Positions 8,740-16,883 of a stretch of DNA of 62,291 nucleotides are shown piece by piece. Below the pieces are notes generated by a model, which saw nothing but the letters and a program-made list of their open reading frames with translations, ran no database searches and was not told the origin of the DNA. The number at the start of each line of letters is the position of its first letter. Positions within the stretch are counted from its first letter, which is position 1. Source of the stretch: Oscillospiraceae bacterium (GTDB taxonomy: Bacteria; Bacillota; Clostridia; Oscillospirales; Ruminococcaceae); NCBI GenBank assembly GCA_029067895.1, contig JAIEDQ010000060.1, positions 1 through 62,291 on the forward strand, written 5' to 3'. A program made the translations under genes and the position numbers.

Positions 8740-9777
8740 ATGAACGAACTTAACAACAATAACCTACAGCAAAACGAACGCTCCGAGCCTCGGTATTCGG
8801 CGCACGTTAAATCCCGAAAAAAAGTGCTGCGTATGCCTTTCGGAACAGCGGCTGCAATTTTCTTTTCAATGCTTTTGGTTATAGTCGCTCTGGCGGTATC
8901 GGTCGCTGTACTCGCTTCAAAGCTTGGCAAAGCCGAAGCCGAGCCTGTCCTCGAGCCGTACGTCCCTGTTGTCAACGAACGGGTCTACGACTTTTACGAC
9001 GAAGACGACATTATCCTCATGGACGACTACGATTACGGCAGGATATGGCTTCAGGCGTTCACAAACGTGCCGCGGCACGGTTACGATTACAGCGGTCTGA
9101 AGCTGGAGGAAAACAACAGATATACATACAGCGAAAACGGCGAACAGGTCTCCCGCACGGGCATTGACGTGTCCTATCATCAGGGTGACGTGGACTGGGA
9201 TAAAGTCGCCGCCGACGGCATAGACTTTGTTATCATGCGTGTAGGCTACCGCGGCTACGAAAGCGGCGTTCTGAACGTGGACGGAAGATTTCACGAGTAC
9301 ATAAAGGGCGCGCTGGACGCGGGTCTGGACGTGGGCGTGTACTTCTTTTCTCAAGCTGTCAACTCCGAGGAAGCCGTTGAGGAAGCCAATTTTGTCATGG
9401 AACAGATTCGCGGCTACAGAATAACATTTCCCGTTATTTTTGACTGGGAATTTATGGACGGCCCTAACGCCCGTACCCACAATATTGAACCCTACACCGT
9501 GACCGAGTGCGCTGCCGCGTTCTGCGACACCATTGCGGACGGAGGGTATCGTCCCATGGTCTATAGCAGCAGACGCTTCGCGCTTTTGAAGCTTAACATG
9601 GGCAAGCTTGCGGACTTCGATTTCTGGTTCGCGGAGTACAAGGACGGTCACAACGAGCCGTCTTATCCCTATAATTTCCAGATATGGCAGTACGCCAGCG
9701 ACGGCACTGTTGACGGCATAGAGGGCGAGGTTGACATGAACATCTGCTTCGCGGATTACGGCAGAGAAGAACGATAA
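8740..9777 (+). CDS. Membrane-anchored GH25 lysozyme
   Basis: 345 aa. A short basic cytoplasmic tail is followed by one membrane segment at about 40-66 (FGTAAAIFFSMLLVIVALAV) and an extracellular linker rich in Asp and Tyr. A GH25 (Chalaropsis-type) muramidase domain covers about 135-340. It shows the GIDVSYHQGDVDWDKV start with a catalytic-site Asp, the central FDWEFMD with the catalytic acidic pair, and the closing FQIWQYAS...DMNICF typical of the fold. It cleaves MurNAc-GlcNAc bonds. The membrane anchor and co-transcription with housekeeping-type genes suggest cell-wall remodelling rather than phage lysis. First gene of a four-gene + strand run. Confidence 0.92.
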   Translation: MNELNNNNLQQNERSEPRYSAHVKSRKKVLRMPFGTAAAIFFSMLLVIVALAVSVAVLASKLGKAEAEPVLEPYVPVVNERVYDFYDEDDIILMDDYDYGRIWLQAFTNVPRHGYDYSGLKLEENNRYTYSENGEQVSRTGIDVSYHQGDVDWDKVAADGIDFVIMRVGYRGYESGVLNVDGRFHEYIKGALDAGLDVGVYFFSQAVNSEEAVEEANFVMEQIRGYRITFPVIFDWEFMDGPNARTHNIEPYTVTECAAAFCDTIADGGYRPMVYSSRRFALLKLNMGKLADFDFWFAEYKDGHNEPSYPYNFQIWQYASDGTVDGIEGEVDMNICFADYGREER

Positions 9778-9803
9778 ATTTACTGTTGAAAGGACTGTTT
9801 TTT

Positions 9804-10676
9804 ATGCAGATCACAATTGCATCGGAAAAGACAACGGCTGTCATAGACAGCTTCGGAGCGGAGCTTCATTCGCTGAAAGACGCGGTTGGAGCGGAGTACC
9901 TCTGGCAGGCTGACCCTGCGGTATGGAAGCGTCACGCGCCTGTGCTGTTCCCTTTTATCTGCAACACCGATTCAAAAAAATATACCTATGAGGGACAGGT
10001 CTACAGCCTTGCAAACCACGGCTTTGCCCGCGACAGCGAGTTTGAGCTTGCTTCCTCCGACGGCAAAAGCGCGGAATTTCTGCTGAAATCAAGCGCGGAG
10101 ACCTTGAAGCTGTACCCCTTTGATTTCGAGCTGCGTATCCGCTACGGACTGTCGGGAAACAAGCTTGACGTGTCCTATACCGTTAAAAATACCGACAAAA
10201 AGGATATGTACTTCTTTATCGGCGGACACCCCGCATTCAACGTACCTATGGGCGAAGAGAATTACGACGACTACTTTGTTGAATATGAAAAGCCCGAAAC
10301 GATAATTCAGGAATTTAAGGGCAAAACAACGGTAATTGCGGACGGCACAGCGAAAGTCCCCCTAAGCCATGAGCTTTTTGCAAACGACGTTTTTATGAAG
10401 GACGCGCCCTCCTCCTCGTGGGTCGCTCTGGTCAGCGAAAAGTCGGGACGGAAGATCAAGCTTAACTACGACCCCAAGGGCTGTATCGCGGTATGGTCGT
10501 CCTATTTTGAGGACAAATCCGTTACCGAGCAGGCTAAGTTTGTCTGCCTCGAACCCTGGAGCAGTGTTCCCGTGTACTGCGACAAGGAGGAGGACATCAC
10601 GAAAATGTCCCACGCCATAAGGCTTGCGCCCGAAAACGAGTACGTTTTTGAGTACTCAATTGAGGTAGGTCAGTAA
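9804..10676 (+). CDS. Aldose 1-epimerase family protein (LacX/YeaD-like)
   Basis: 290 aa from the ATG at 9804; AAAGGA lies about 9 bases before it, and the track start at 9786 overlaps that site. The galactose mutarotase-like beta-sandwich is seen from the motifs FGAELHSLKDAVGAEYLWQAD, ANHGFARDSEFEL (His/Arg of the active site) and FIGGHPAFNVP. The closing CLEPWSSVPV, with a conserved Glu, is diagnostic of the LacX subgroup. It would interconvert anomers of a hexose or hexose phosphate. It lies 26 bp after the lysozyme and 15 bp before the MBL gene, so one transcript is likely. Substrate unknown. Confidence 0.85.
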   Translation: MQITIASEKTTAVIDSFGAELHSLKDAVGAEYLWQADPAVWKRHAPVLFPFICNTDSKKYTYEGQVYSLANHGFARDSEFELASSDGKSAEFLLKSSAETLKLYPFDFELRIRYGLSGNKLDVSYTVKNTDKKDMYFFIGGHPAFNVPMGEENYDDYFVEYEKPETIIQEFKGKTTVIADGTAKVPLSHELFANDVFMKDAPSSSWVALVSEKSGRKIKLNYDPKGCIAVWSSYFEDKSVTEQAKFVCLEPWSSVPVYCDKEEDITKMSHAIRLAPENEYVFEYSIEVGQ

Positions 10677-10691
10677 CGGAGGAACACCAAA

Positions 10692-11570
10692 ATGTACGAG
10701 CTTGAACAGGTCGGGGCAAGGAGCTGCTATATAAACTGTCCCGCGAAGATAGGTCTTTATGGTGACGGCGAAAACGGCGTGTACCTTATCGACAGCGGAA
10801 ACGACAAGGACGCGGGACGAAAAGTCCGCCAGATACTGGACAAAAACGGCTGGCAGCTTAAAGCTATCCTGAACACCCATTCCAACGCCGACCATATCGG
10901 CGGGAACAAATATCTGCAAGGTCAGACGGGCTGCAAGATTTACGCCCGCGGTATCGAGCGCGACTTTACCGAGCACCCCATACTGGAGCCGTCCTTTCTC
11001 TACGGCGGATATCCCTGCAAAGACCTGCGGCACAAGTTCCTGCTTGCGCAGGAAAGCACGGCGGAATACCTTGACGAAAGTGTTCTCCCCGACGGTATGG
11101 AGATAATACCGCTTCCGGGACACTTTTTCGACATGGTTGGCTTCCGCACGGCGGACAATGTTGTTTTCCTTGCGGACTGCCTGTCCTCGGCGGAGACCCT
11201 TGAAAAGTACAAGATAGGCTTTATTTACGACGTTGAGGCATATCTGAAAACCCTTGAAACCGTTGCGGAAATGTCGGCGGCAATGTTCGTCCCCGCCCAC
11301 GCGGAGGCAACCGAAAACATCGCTCCCCTTGCGCGACTGAATATTGAAAAGGTTATGGAAATTGCCGAGAAGATAACTGAGCTTTGCCGCGAGCCTCTGA
11401 CCTTTGAGGATATTCTCAAAAGGCTTTTCGATGATTACGAACTGAAAATGAGCTTCGAGCAGTACGTCCTAGTGGGAAGCACTGTGCGGTCGTATCTGTC
11501 ATGGCTCAAGGACAGCGGCAGACTGTCCGCAGAGTTTACAGAAAACAGACTTTTGTGGAAACGGGTCTGA
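10692..11570 (+). CDS. MBL-fold metallo-hydrolase
   Basis: 292 aa, starting after GGAGGAA. Metallo-beta-lactamase fold with the metal-binding motif NTHSNADHIGGNKYLQ (HxxxDH with Ser-Asn replacing the usual first spacing), then PGHFFDMVGF, a LADCLSS aspartate segment and a VPAHAEA histidine. The first His pair reads H-S-N-A-D-H, as in members of the glyoxalase II-like group. The C-terminal 90 residues are helical, probably a dimer or winged-helix tail. It could act on a thioester or phosphoester, but nothing in the sequence decides the substrate. Co-transcribed with the epimerase gene. Confidence 0.85.
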   Translation: MYELEQVGARSCYINCPAKIGLYGDGENGVYLIDSGNDKDAGRKVRQILDKNGWQLKAILNTHSNADHIGGNKYLQGQTGCKIYARGIERDFTEHPILEPSFLYGGYPCKDLRHKFLLAQESTAEYLDESVLPDGMEIIPLPGHFFDMVGFRTADNVVFLADCLSSAETLEKYKIGFIYDVEAYLKTLETVAEMSAAMFVPAHAEATENIAPLARLNIEKVMEIAEKITELCREPLTFEDILKRLFDDYELKMSFEQYVLVGSTVRSYLSWLKDSGRLSAEFTENRLLWKRV

Positions 11571-11639
11571 CCCGAACAAAGTATTTTTTCCGAAAATTTG
11601 CACATACTAATCCAAACTTATCCGAAAGGGATGTGCGAA

Positions 11640-12626
11640 ATGGAAAAAATAGCATTCTTCGATACAAAGCAGTACGACAAGGTATGGTTCAATAAGCTGA
11701 ACACAAATTACGACATAAAGTATATACGCTACAAGCTTACGCCCGACACCGCTTCGGCGGCGCGGGGCTGCAAGGCGGCGGTGGCTTTTGTAAACGACAC
11801 TATCACCGCCGAGACTATCGACGAGCTTTGCGCGGTGGGCGTGAAAATTCTTGCAATGCGCTGTTCTGGCTACAACAACGTGGATTTGAAGCACGCCAAG
11901 GACAAGCTTCATGTGGTGCGGGTACCCACCTATTCGCCCTACGCTGTGGCGGAGCATACCATGGCTCTGCTGCTGACACTGAACAGAAAGATACACAAGG
12001 CGTTCATCAGAACCCGCGACTTTAATTTCAGCCTTAACGGTCTGACGGGCTTCGACCTTTACGGCAAGACCGCAGGCGTTATCGGCACTGGACAGATCGG
12101 CAGGATCTTCATTGATATCTGCAAGGGCTTTGGCATGAAAGTTATCGCCTACGACCCTTACCCCGCCGAGGGACATGATATCGAGTATGTCGATCTTGAC
12201 ACGCTTTTTGCGGAAAGCGACATAATCTCTCTCCACTGTCCGCTGACCGACTCCACAAAATATATTATCAACGAAGCTGGCATCGCAAAAATGAAAGACG
12301 GCGCGGTGATACTGAACACCTCCCGCGGACAGCTTATCGACACCGACGCGCTTTTGCAGGCGTTAAAGGACAAAAAACTGGGCGGCGCGTGTCTCGACGT
12401 TTACGAGGACGAAAACGCCATCTTTTTTGAGGACTACTCCAGCACCGTTGTAAACGACGACGTTTTAGCTCTGCTTCTGTCCCTGCCGAATGTTATCGTG
12501 ACCTCACATCAGGCGTTCCTAACCAACGAGGCGTTACAGAAGATCGCCGAGGTAACGCTGTTCAACCTTGACCAGTTCTTCAAGGGAGAGGCACTGAAAA
12601 ACGCGGTCGTGTACCAAAATGAATAA
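11640..12626 (+). CDS. D-2-hydroxyacid dehydrogenase, D-lactate dehydrogenase-like
   Basis: 328 aa from the ATG at 11640 (MEKIAFFDTKQYDK); GAAAGGG sits 9 bases upstream, so the longer track ORF is not used. NAD-binding Rossmann motif GVIGTGQIGRIF at about 150, the catalytic Arg in LNTSRGQLIDT, the Glu near DVYEDENA, and the catalytic His in VTSHQAFLTNEA are all present. The N-terminal DTKQYDK and the YSPYAVAEHTMALLL segment match the LdhA branch, which reduces pyruvate to D-lactate with NADH. This fits a fermenting anaerobe. It follows the MBL gene after 69 bp and ends at a strong terminator. Confidence 0.88.
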   Translation: MEKIAFFDTKQYDKVWFNKLNTNYDIKYIRYKLTPDTASAARGCKAAVAFVNDTITAETIDELCAVGVKILAMRCSGYNNVDLKHAKDKLHVVRVPTYSPYAVAEHTMALLLTLNRKIHKAFIRTRDFNFSLNGLTGFDLYGKTAGVIGTGQIGRIFIDICKGFGMKVIAYDPYPAEGHDIEYVDLDTLFAESDIISLHCPLTDSTKYIINEAGIAKMKDGAVILNTSRGQLIDTDALLQALKDKKLGGACLDVYEDENAIFFEDYSSTVVNDDVLALLLSLPNVIVTSHQAFLTNEALQKIAEVTLFNLDQFFKGEALKNAVVYQNE

Positions 12627-12632
12627 GAAAAA

Positions 12633-12658
12633 CCGCCGTTCTAGTTTGGAAACGGCGG
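12633..12658. terminator. Bidirectional terminator
   Basis: CCGCCGTT and AACGGCGG with a 10-base loop; T-run on the plus strand (ACTTTTTC) and on the minus strand (GGTTTTTC). It separates the dehydrogenase gene from the convergent ferredoxin gene. Confidence 0.85.
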
Positions 12659-12679
12659 ACTTTTTCTGCGTGGATATAT

Positions 12680-13504
12680 TCAGAATTTGCAGGCTTTTCG
12701 TGGACAATTCTCAATACACTCAAAGCACCAAATACACTCTGTCCCGTTTTCTCTTTTTCTTGAATTATCCGTTACGTCAACGTTCATAGGACACACACGC
12801 TTGCATTTGCCGCAGGAAACGCATTTGTCCTTATCACATTTCACTCGGAGCAGTGAAAAATAGCTCATTGGTTTAAGGAATACGGTTATCGGACATATGT
12901 ATTTGCAAAATGCGCGGTTATCCTTGAAAGCAAACGCTAAAGCGATACCGACAGCATAGTACAGTATGTTTCCTATTAGAAAAGACCAGAACATTATTCT
13001 TTCCATATTGCCAACCTGCGCAAGGAACAGCGCAGCAACAAATACGAGCGAAACTGCAAATGTAACATAGCGTATCCAGCCGATTTTCTTTCTTGGCTGC
13101 TCGGGTACTTTATACGGAAGAAAATCAAGAACCATAGCCGTCCAGCAGGCAAAGCCGCACCAGCCTCTGCCGAAAAGAAGCGGTCCGAAAATTTTTGCAA
13201 CAGCATAGTGTATAGTTGCGGCTTCAAACACGCCTGTAAACAGATAGTACCAAAAGCCCTCTATCTGCATATTTTCATTTGATATCAATCCGAGATAAAC
13301 AAGCATATACGTTCCGACCAGAAGTTGCGCCACGCGGCGGGCGTACTTATATTTCCTGATATACAGAAACATTCCCAAAGCGATCGATATACCAAGATAG
13401 TTGAAATTAAACAGGTAAAACAAATTGTCCATTGTCAACCACAAAGTAACCGCTACTGCTTCAAATATAAGCAGAAAGGCTGCGGGTAAAAGGTATTTTT
13501 TCAT
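12680..13504 (-). CDS. Membrane 4Fe-4S protein of the NapH/CcoG/YccM type
   Basis: 274 aa with about six membrane segments over residues 5-215, a CKYICPIT cysteine pair at the end of the membrane part, then two ferredoxin-type clusters, CVSCGKCKRVCPMNV and CIWCFECIENCPRKAC. This is the polyferredoxin layout of NapH and NosR-like electron carriers, which move electrons between a membrane donor and an exported acceptor. Last gene of the three-gene CPBP operon; the gap from the small exported protein is 19 bp. The partner is not visible. The small exported protein next door is the obvious candidate for an electron acceptor or a folding client, but it has only two adjacent cysteines. Confidence 0.82.
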   Translation of the reverse strand: MKKYLLPAAFLLIFEAVAVTLWLTMDNLFYLFNFNYLGISIALGMFLYIRKYKYARRVAQLLVGTYMLVYLGLISNENMQIEGFWYYLFTGVFEAATIHYAVAKIFGPLLFGRGWCGFACWTAMVLDFLPYKVPEQPRKKIGWIRYVTFAVSLVFVAALFLAQVGNMERIMFWSFLIGNILYYAVGIALAFAFKDNRAFCKYICPITVFLKPMSYFSLLRVKCDKDKCVSCGKCKRVCPMNVDVTDNSRKRENGTECIWCFECIENCPRKACKF

Positions 13505-13523
13505 GTTCTCACATCTCCAAACT

Positions 13524-13934
13524 TCAGTTTAATTTATTGCTTTTTATATTGTAACAGCATTTTTTACTCACGTCAGCTTTGAAGCTTCCCGTAAAATCGG
13601 TGTACTCCGCCGCAATGGTGTAGGTGTCGTCAACATCTAAGTCCACAAAGCCGCGATATGCCTTTGCCGTGCCGAGGTTTTCCACAACGCCGCCCTTTGA
13701 GTTGTACAGGACAAAAACGACTGTACCGCTTTTAACGTCGGTACTAAAAGAAATCCTTATCCTGTCTCCGCTGTTTCCCTTGAAAGATACCTCGGAGCTT
13801 GATGTCTCAGGCTTGCCGTCGTGAACGCTCATGCCGATATTTCCCAAGGGCTTGCTTCTCATAAGAACAGCCCCTGTCAGAGCCGCTCCAAGCAAGACGG
13901 CAGATGACAATAATACTATGGTTTTTCTTTTCAT
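13524..13934 (-). CDS. Small exported protein of unknown function
   Basis: 136 aa, not recognised. The N-terminus is a signal peptide or uncleaved anchor (KRKTIVLLSSAVLLGAALTGAVLM). The remainder is a beta-rich domain that looks like a bacterial immunoglobulin or pre-peptidase fold (SGDRIRISFSTDVKSGTVVFVLYN, then VDVDDTYTIAAEYTDFTGSF), with a CC pair near the C-terminus. Its start overlaps the stop of the CPBP gene by 4 bases (ATGA), so translation is coupled. It may be a substrate or regulator of the membrane protease; that is inference from position only. Confidence 0.7.
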   Translation of the reverse strand: MKRKTIVLLSSAVLLGAALTGAVLMRSKPLGNIGMSVHDGKPETSSSEVSFKGNSGDRIRISFSTDVKSGTVVFVLYNSKGGVVENLGTAKAYRGFVDLDVDDTYTIAAEYTDFTGSFKADVSKKCCYNIKSNKLN

Positions 13935-14797
13935 ATTTTTTCGTTCCTTTCAGACTTTTTCTTCAGCAAAATTATCGCGATCACCGTAAAAATAAGGTAC
14001 GCTCCTATTGAAATAACGGACGCCTCCGCGCCGAACTCTCCGCCCGTTATAAGCGCGGACTTTGATTCAAGCACGTAGTTGAATATGCAGTTTTCCACAG
14101 GCTCTGTGTAAATATTGAGTATCCCGCTTGCCATGCACATATTCCAGACAGCGTGCATAAACGCAGACGACCAGATACTGCCGCTTTCGTATGTCACAAG
14201 GGAAAAGAGTATTCCCACAATGCTTCCCGCAACTAAAAGCTGTATAAAGCTGACAAGGGACAGCTTTCCGTTCAGAGCGTGAGCCGCTCCGAACAGCGCG
14301 GACGGCACTATCACCGCCACGACCTTATTCCACCGCATTTCAAGGGCTTTCATCACAACACCGCGGAACACGGCTTCCTCCACCGCGCCGACCGCAAGTC
14401 CTACCACAAACACCGACGTAGTTATGCTGTCTGCGATTTGCGCGCTGTCCATTTTGATGTTTTCCCAGTGTCCCGCCGTCATAAGCAGTCCGACCACTGC
14501 AATTGCAGGCATCAGAAACGCTGAGACTGCCCATATTGGTTTAACCTTGTACTTTGTGATACGGCAATCAGCAAGAGTCACGCCGAGAAGCTTTCCGCAT
14601 AAAAGCTTTAAGGTCAAAAGCGCAAACAAGGGATACAGAACCGCCGAAACAATGTTCCCGACGGCTTTAGGCATACCCAGCGCGATAATCCCGCTGCCGA
14701 TAAGCATTGCTGCAAGCTGGGTCACTACCAGCAGCAGAATTGCCGCCAAAGCTCCGACTATCGCTTTCCACGCAGGTATTTTTGCTTTTTCATTCAT
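13931..14797 (-). CDS. CPBP-family intramembrane glutamic/metallo-protease
   Basis: 288 aa with about seven to eight membrane segments. Motif 1 is EEAVFRG near residue 149, and motif 2 is FGAAHALNG, matching the EExxxR and FxxxH signatures of CPBP (Abi, Rce1-like) proteases. Bacterial members process lipoproteins, pheromones or bacteriocin leaders, or give self-immunity. I use the ATG at 14797 (MNEKAKIP) preceded by AGGGTGAT; the track start is a TTG lying on the promoter side. First gene of a three-gene operon with a clear promoter. Confidence 0.88.
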   Translation of the reverse strand: MNEKAKIPAWKAIVGALAAILLLVVTQLAAMLIGSGIIALGMPKAVGNIVSAVLYPLFALLTLKLLCGKLLGVTLADCRITKYKVKPIWAVSAFLMPAIAVVGLLMTAGHWENIKMDSAQIADSITTSVFVVGLAVGAVEEAVFRGVVMKALEMRWNKVVAVIVPSALFGAAHALNGKLSLVSFIQLLVAGSIVGILFSLVTYESGSIWSSAFMHAVWNMCMASGILNIYTEPVENCIFNYVLESKSALITGGEFGAEASVISIGAYLIFTVIAIILLKKKSERNEKI

Positions 14798-14828
14798 ATA
14801 GATCACCCTATCTGTATAATTTAACAAT

Positions 14829-14857
14829 ATTATACATCATATAGCATTAGTGTGCAA
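14829..14857 (-). promoter_or_regulatory. Sigma-A promoter of the CPBP operon
   Basis: Minus strand TTGCAC, 17 bases, TATAAT, about 30 bases before the start codon. Confidence 0.8.
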
Positions 14858-14989
14858 GCAACTTTAGTTTGCATTTACGGAAAAGTTTTCTGCAACCTGT
14901 AGTTGCTGCTGCATTGCAAAAGCACCGGTATAGGACGAGTTTTCAGCCGCATATGTTTTTTCGTGAAAACATATCAAGAGGTACGGCAA

Positions 14990-15199
14990 ATGAGAAAAAA
15001 TCTTGTCCGAAGCGTTTCGGTACACATTGAGGACGGCGCAGACCTGAATGCTCTTGCCGACATGATAAGCGATCTGCACGCCGATATTATCGAACGCAAA
15101 CTGAAAAATTCGGGCTTGTCCCCAAAGCAGCAAGCGGAGGTAATCGACAGAATGATCGAAAATCTGAAAGCACGTGAACAAAACGGTCTTATAAAATAA
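14990..15199 (+). CDS. Small helical protein of unknown function beside the feoB break
   Basis: 69 aa, not recognised. I use the ATG at 14990 (MRKNLVRSV), which has AGAGG upstream; the longer track ORF has no site. The sequence is charged and helical (LNALADMISDLHADIIERKLKNSG, then SPKQQAEVIDRMIENLKARE), with a short beta start. A small hairpin (ATATGTTTT...AAAACATAT) precedes it, and a strong terminator follows directly. It occupies the stretch that replaced the 3' end of feoB, so it may belong to the event that broke feoB. Confidence 0.55.
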   Translation: MRKNLVRSVSVHIEDGADLNALADMISDLHADIIERKLKNSGLSPKQQAEVIDRMIENLKAREQNGLIK

Positions 15200-15234
15200 A
15201 AAATCCTCGGAAAAATCACGCTTTCCGAGGATTT
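15199..15234. terminator. Bidirectional terminator at the truncated feoB end
   Basis: AAAATCCTCGGAAA and TTTCCGAGGATTTT, a perfect 14-bp stem with an 8-base loop and T-runs on both strands. The stop codon of the truncated feoB lies in its loop region. Confidence 0.9.
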
Positions 15235-16700
15235 TTTTCTGCTTGAAAATGTTGCACTTTGAGCGGTTGCGCAAATCTGCCGTTGCATGGTACAAAGCTG
15301 TTGGTAAGTATGGCTATAAGACGTTCCCGCGGGGAATCTATTATGCGGCAGCCTGTTACTCCCGCAGCGTTGCAGCCGAAGCCCATTGCCATTGTGAGAG
15401 CCTGTTTACCGCAGGCTCCCGCTTTTTTGAAATGCCTGTCAAGATTGAACGCCGCCCGCGGGAGATACCCCACGTCCTCCAGCAGGGTGAACAGCGGAAA
15501 GAATATTGCCATAGGCGGGAGCATTACCGACGTTACCCATGCGAGAACGCGGTACACGCCGTCGATAAGCAGCTCCCGAAGCCACACCGGTGCGTTCGCG
15601 CTTACAAGCAAATCCGAAAGCTTGTCGCCCAAGGAGAACAGCGCTCCGAAAAGCAGATCGGAGGGGTAATTCGCGCCCTCTATGGTTATCCAGAAGATCA
15701 CCAGCAGCAGAGCCGCCATAATGGGAACTCCCCATATTTTGTGAGTAAGTACGCGGTCGATACGCCTGTCGCGCTCGTAATAGTCGGACTTCTCAAATGT
15801 CATGCACTCTACGGCGTAACGCTCCGCCTGCCGAACCACCGAGGTCACAAGCATATCCTTAAGCGCAGCGCGGTCGATATTCTTTTCAGCAAGAAGCTCT
15901 CCCGCTCTGAACGCGGCTGAGCGGATATCCTTGTCGTCGGTAATGTCAAATCCCGCAAATCCGCTTATGGACTCAAGAAGCTTTTCGTCTCCCTCCAGAA
16001 TTTTCAAAGCCGTCCAGCGGGGAGAAAGCTTTCCGCCAAGCTTGGGTTCGAGAGCCGAGGATAAGATTTCCACCGCGGCTTCCACCTCGTCGGAGTAGAC
16101 CACGCATGGCTTTTCGGGACGCTTCGCCGCTATCGCTTCGGGAAGTCTGTCCATCATCTCGTCTATACCTTTTCCGCTCCTTGCTGCCGCTCCGCAGACG
16201 GGTACTCCGAGCAGTTCGCTCAGCTTTTCGAGATCCACGGATATCTTTTTCTTTTCCGCTTCGTCCAGAAGATTTACGCACACAAGCGTATGCTCGGTTA
16301 TCTCTATCGTTTGCAGGACAAGGTTGAGATTACGTTCAAGACAGGTGGCGTCGCACACCACTATCACCGCGTCTGGGACTCCCGCTTCGGGAGAGCCGAA
16401 GCATATAAAATCCCGCGCTACCTCCTCCTCGGCGGAATGTGCAAGCAGAGAATATGTACCGGGAATATCCACCATAACATAGCTGTTTTCGCCCCGCACG
16501 CACCTGCCCTGCGCGTTGCAGACGGTTTTTCCCGTCCAGTTTCCCGTGTGCTGCTTCATTCCCGTAAGCGCGTTAAAGACCGTTGATTTTCCCACATTCG
16601 GATTTCCCGCCAATGCAATGACCTTGTCGCCCTCGCTTTTGTTTATAATGAAAGACTCGCCGCAAACATTTCTGCCGACCGATTCAGCGGTAAGACCCAT
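15216..16700 (-). pseudogene. feoB: 3'-truncated ferrous iron transporter FeoB
   Basis: The 494 remaining residues hold a complete G domain: G1 GNPNVGKST, the HTGNWTGKTV switch region, G3 DIPGTYSL, and G4 NLLDEAE. A helical spacer and the first part of the membrane domain follow, through GYLPRAAFNLDRHFKKAGACGKQ and MGFGCNAAGVTGCRII. The frame then runs through TNSFVPCNGRF, which is the middle of the first Gate region. It leaves the family abruptly, ends with 18 unrelated residues (AQPLKVQHFQ...) and stops in a terminator. Normal FeoB is about 600-770 aa, so roughly the last third of the membrane domain is missing. No other FeoB piece or FeoA is in the window. I use the ATG at 16700 behind AAGGAG. 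Fe2+ transport is probably lost, though the GTPase part could still be made. Confidence 0.85.
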
Positions 16701-16771
16701 GCAAATCACTCCTTAAAAGATTATCCATTCAGTATATGCATGAGACAGGCAGGACGATTATGGACAAGTCA

Positions 16772-16806
16772 AAAAGGACAGATACCGCTTTGATATCTGT
16801 CCTTTT
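16772..16806 (-). terminator. Terminator between trkH and feoB
   Basis: AAAAGGACAGATA and TATCTGTCCTTTT, a perfect 13-bp stem with a 9-base loop; T-run on the minus strand. Confidence 0.8.
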
Positions 16807-16850
16807 CATGCAATTTCGGTACAGCTTTTTTCTCGTCTCAGAAACAAAAT

Positions 16851-16878
16851 TTGCCGCCATCACTATAGACGGCGGCAA
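16851..16878 (-). terminator. Terminator directly after trkH
   Basis: TTGCCGCC and GGCGGCAA enclose ATCACTATAGAC; on the minus strand AAATTTTGTTT follows. The right arm belongs to the short repeated motif also found at 37283-37334. Confidence 0.6.
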
Positions 16879-16883
16879 GGAAA

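Noticed and set aside
14858-15200. Insertion sequence as the cause of the feoB break
   Set aside because: No transposase, no terminal inverted repeats and no target duplication could be identified around the 69-aa ORF.
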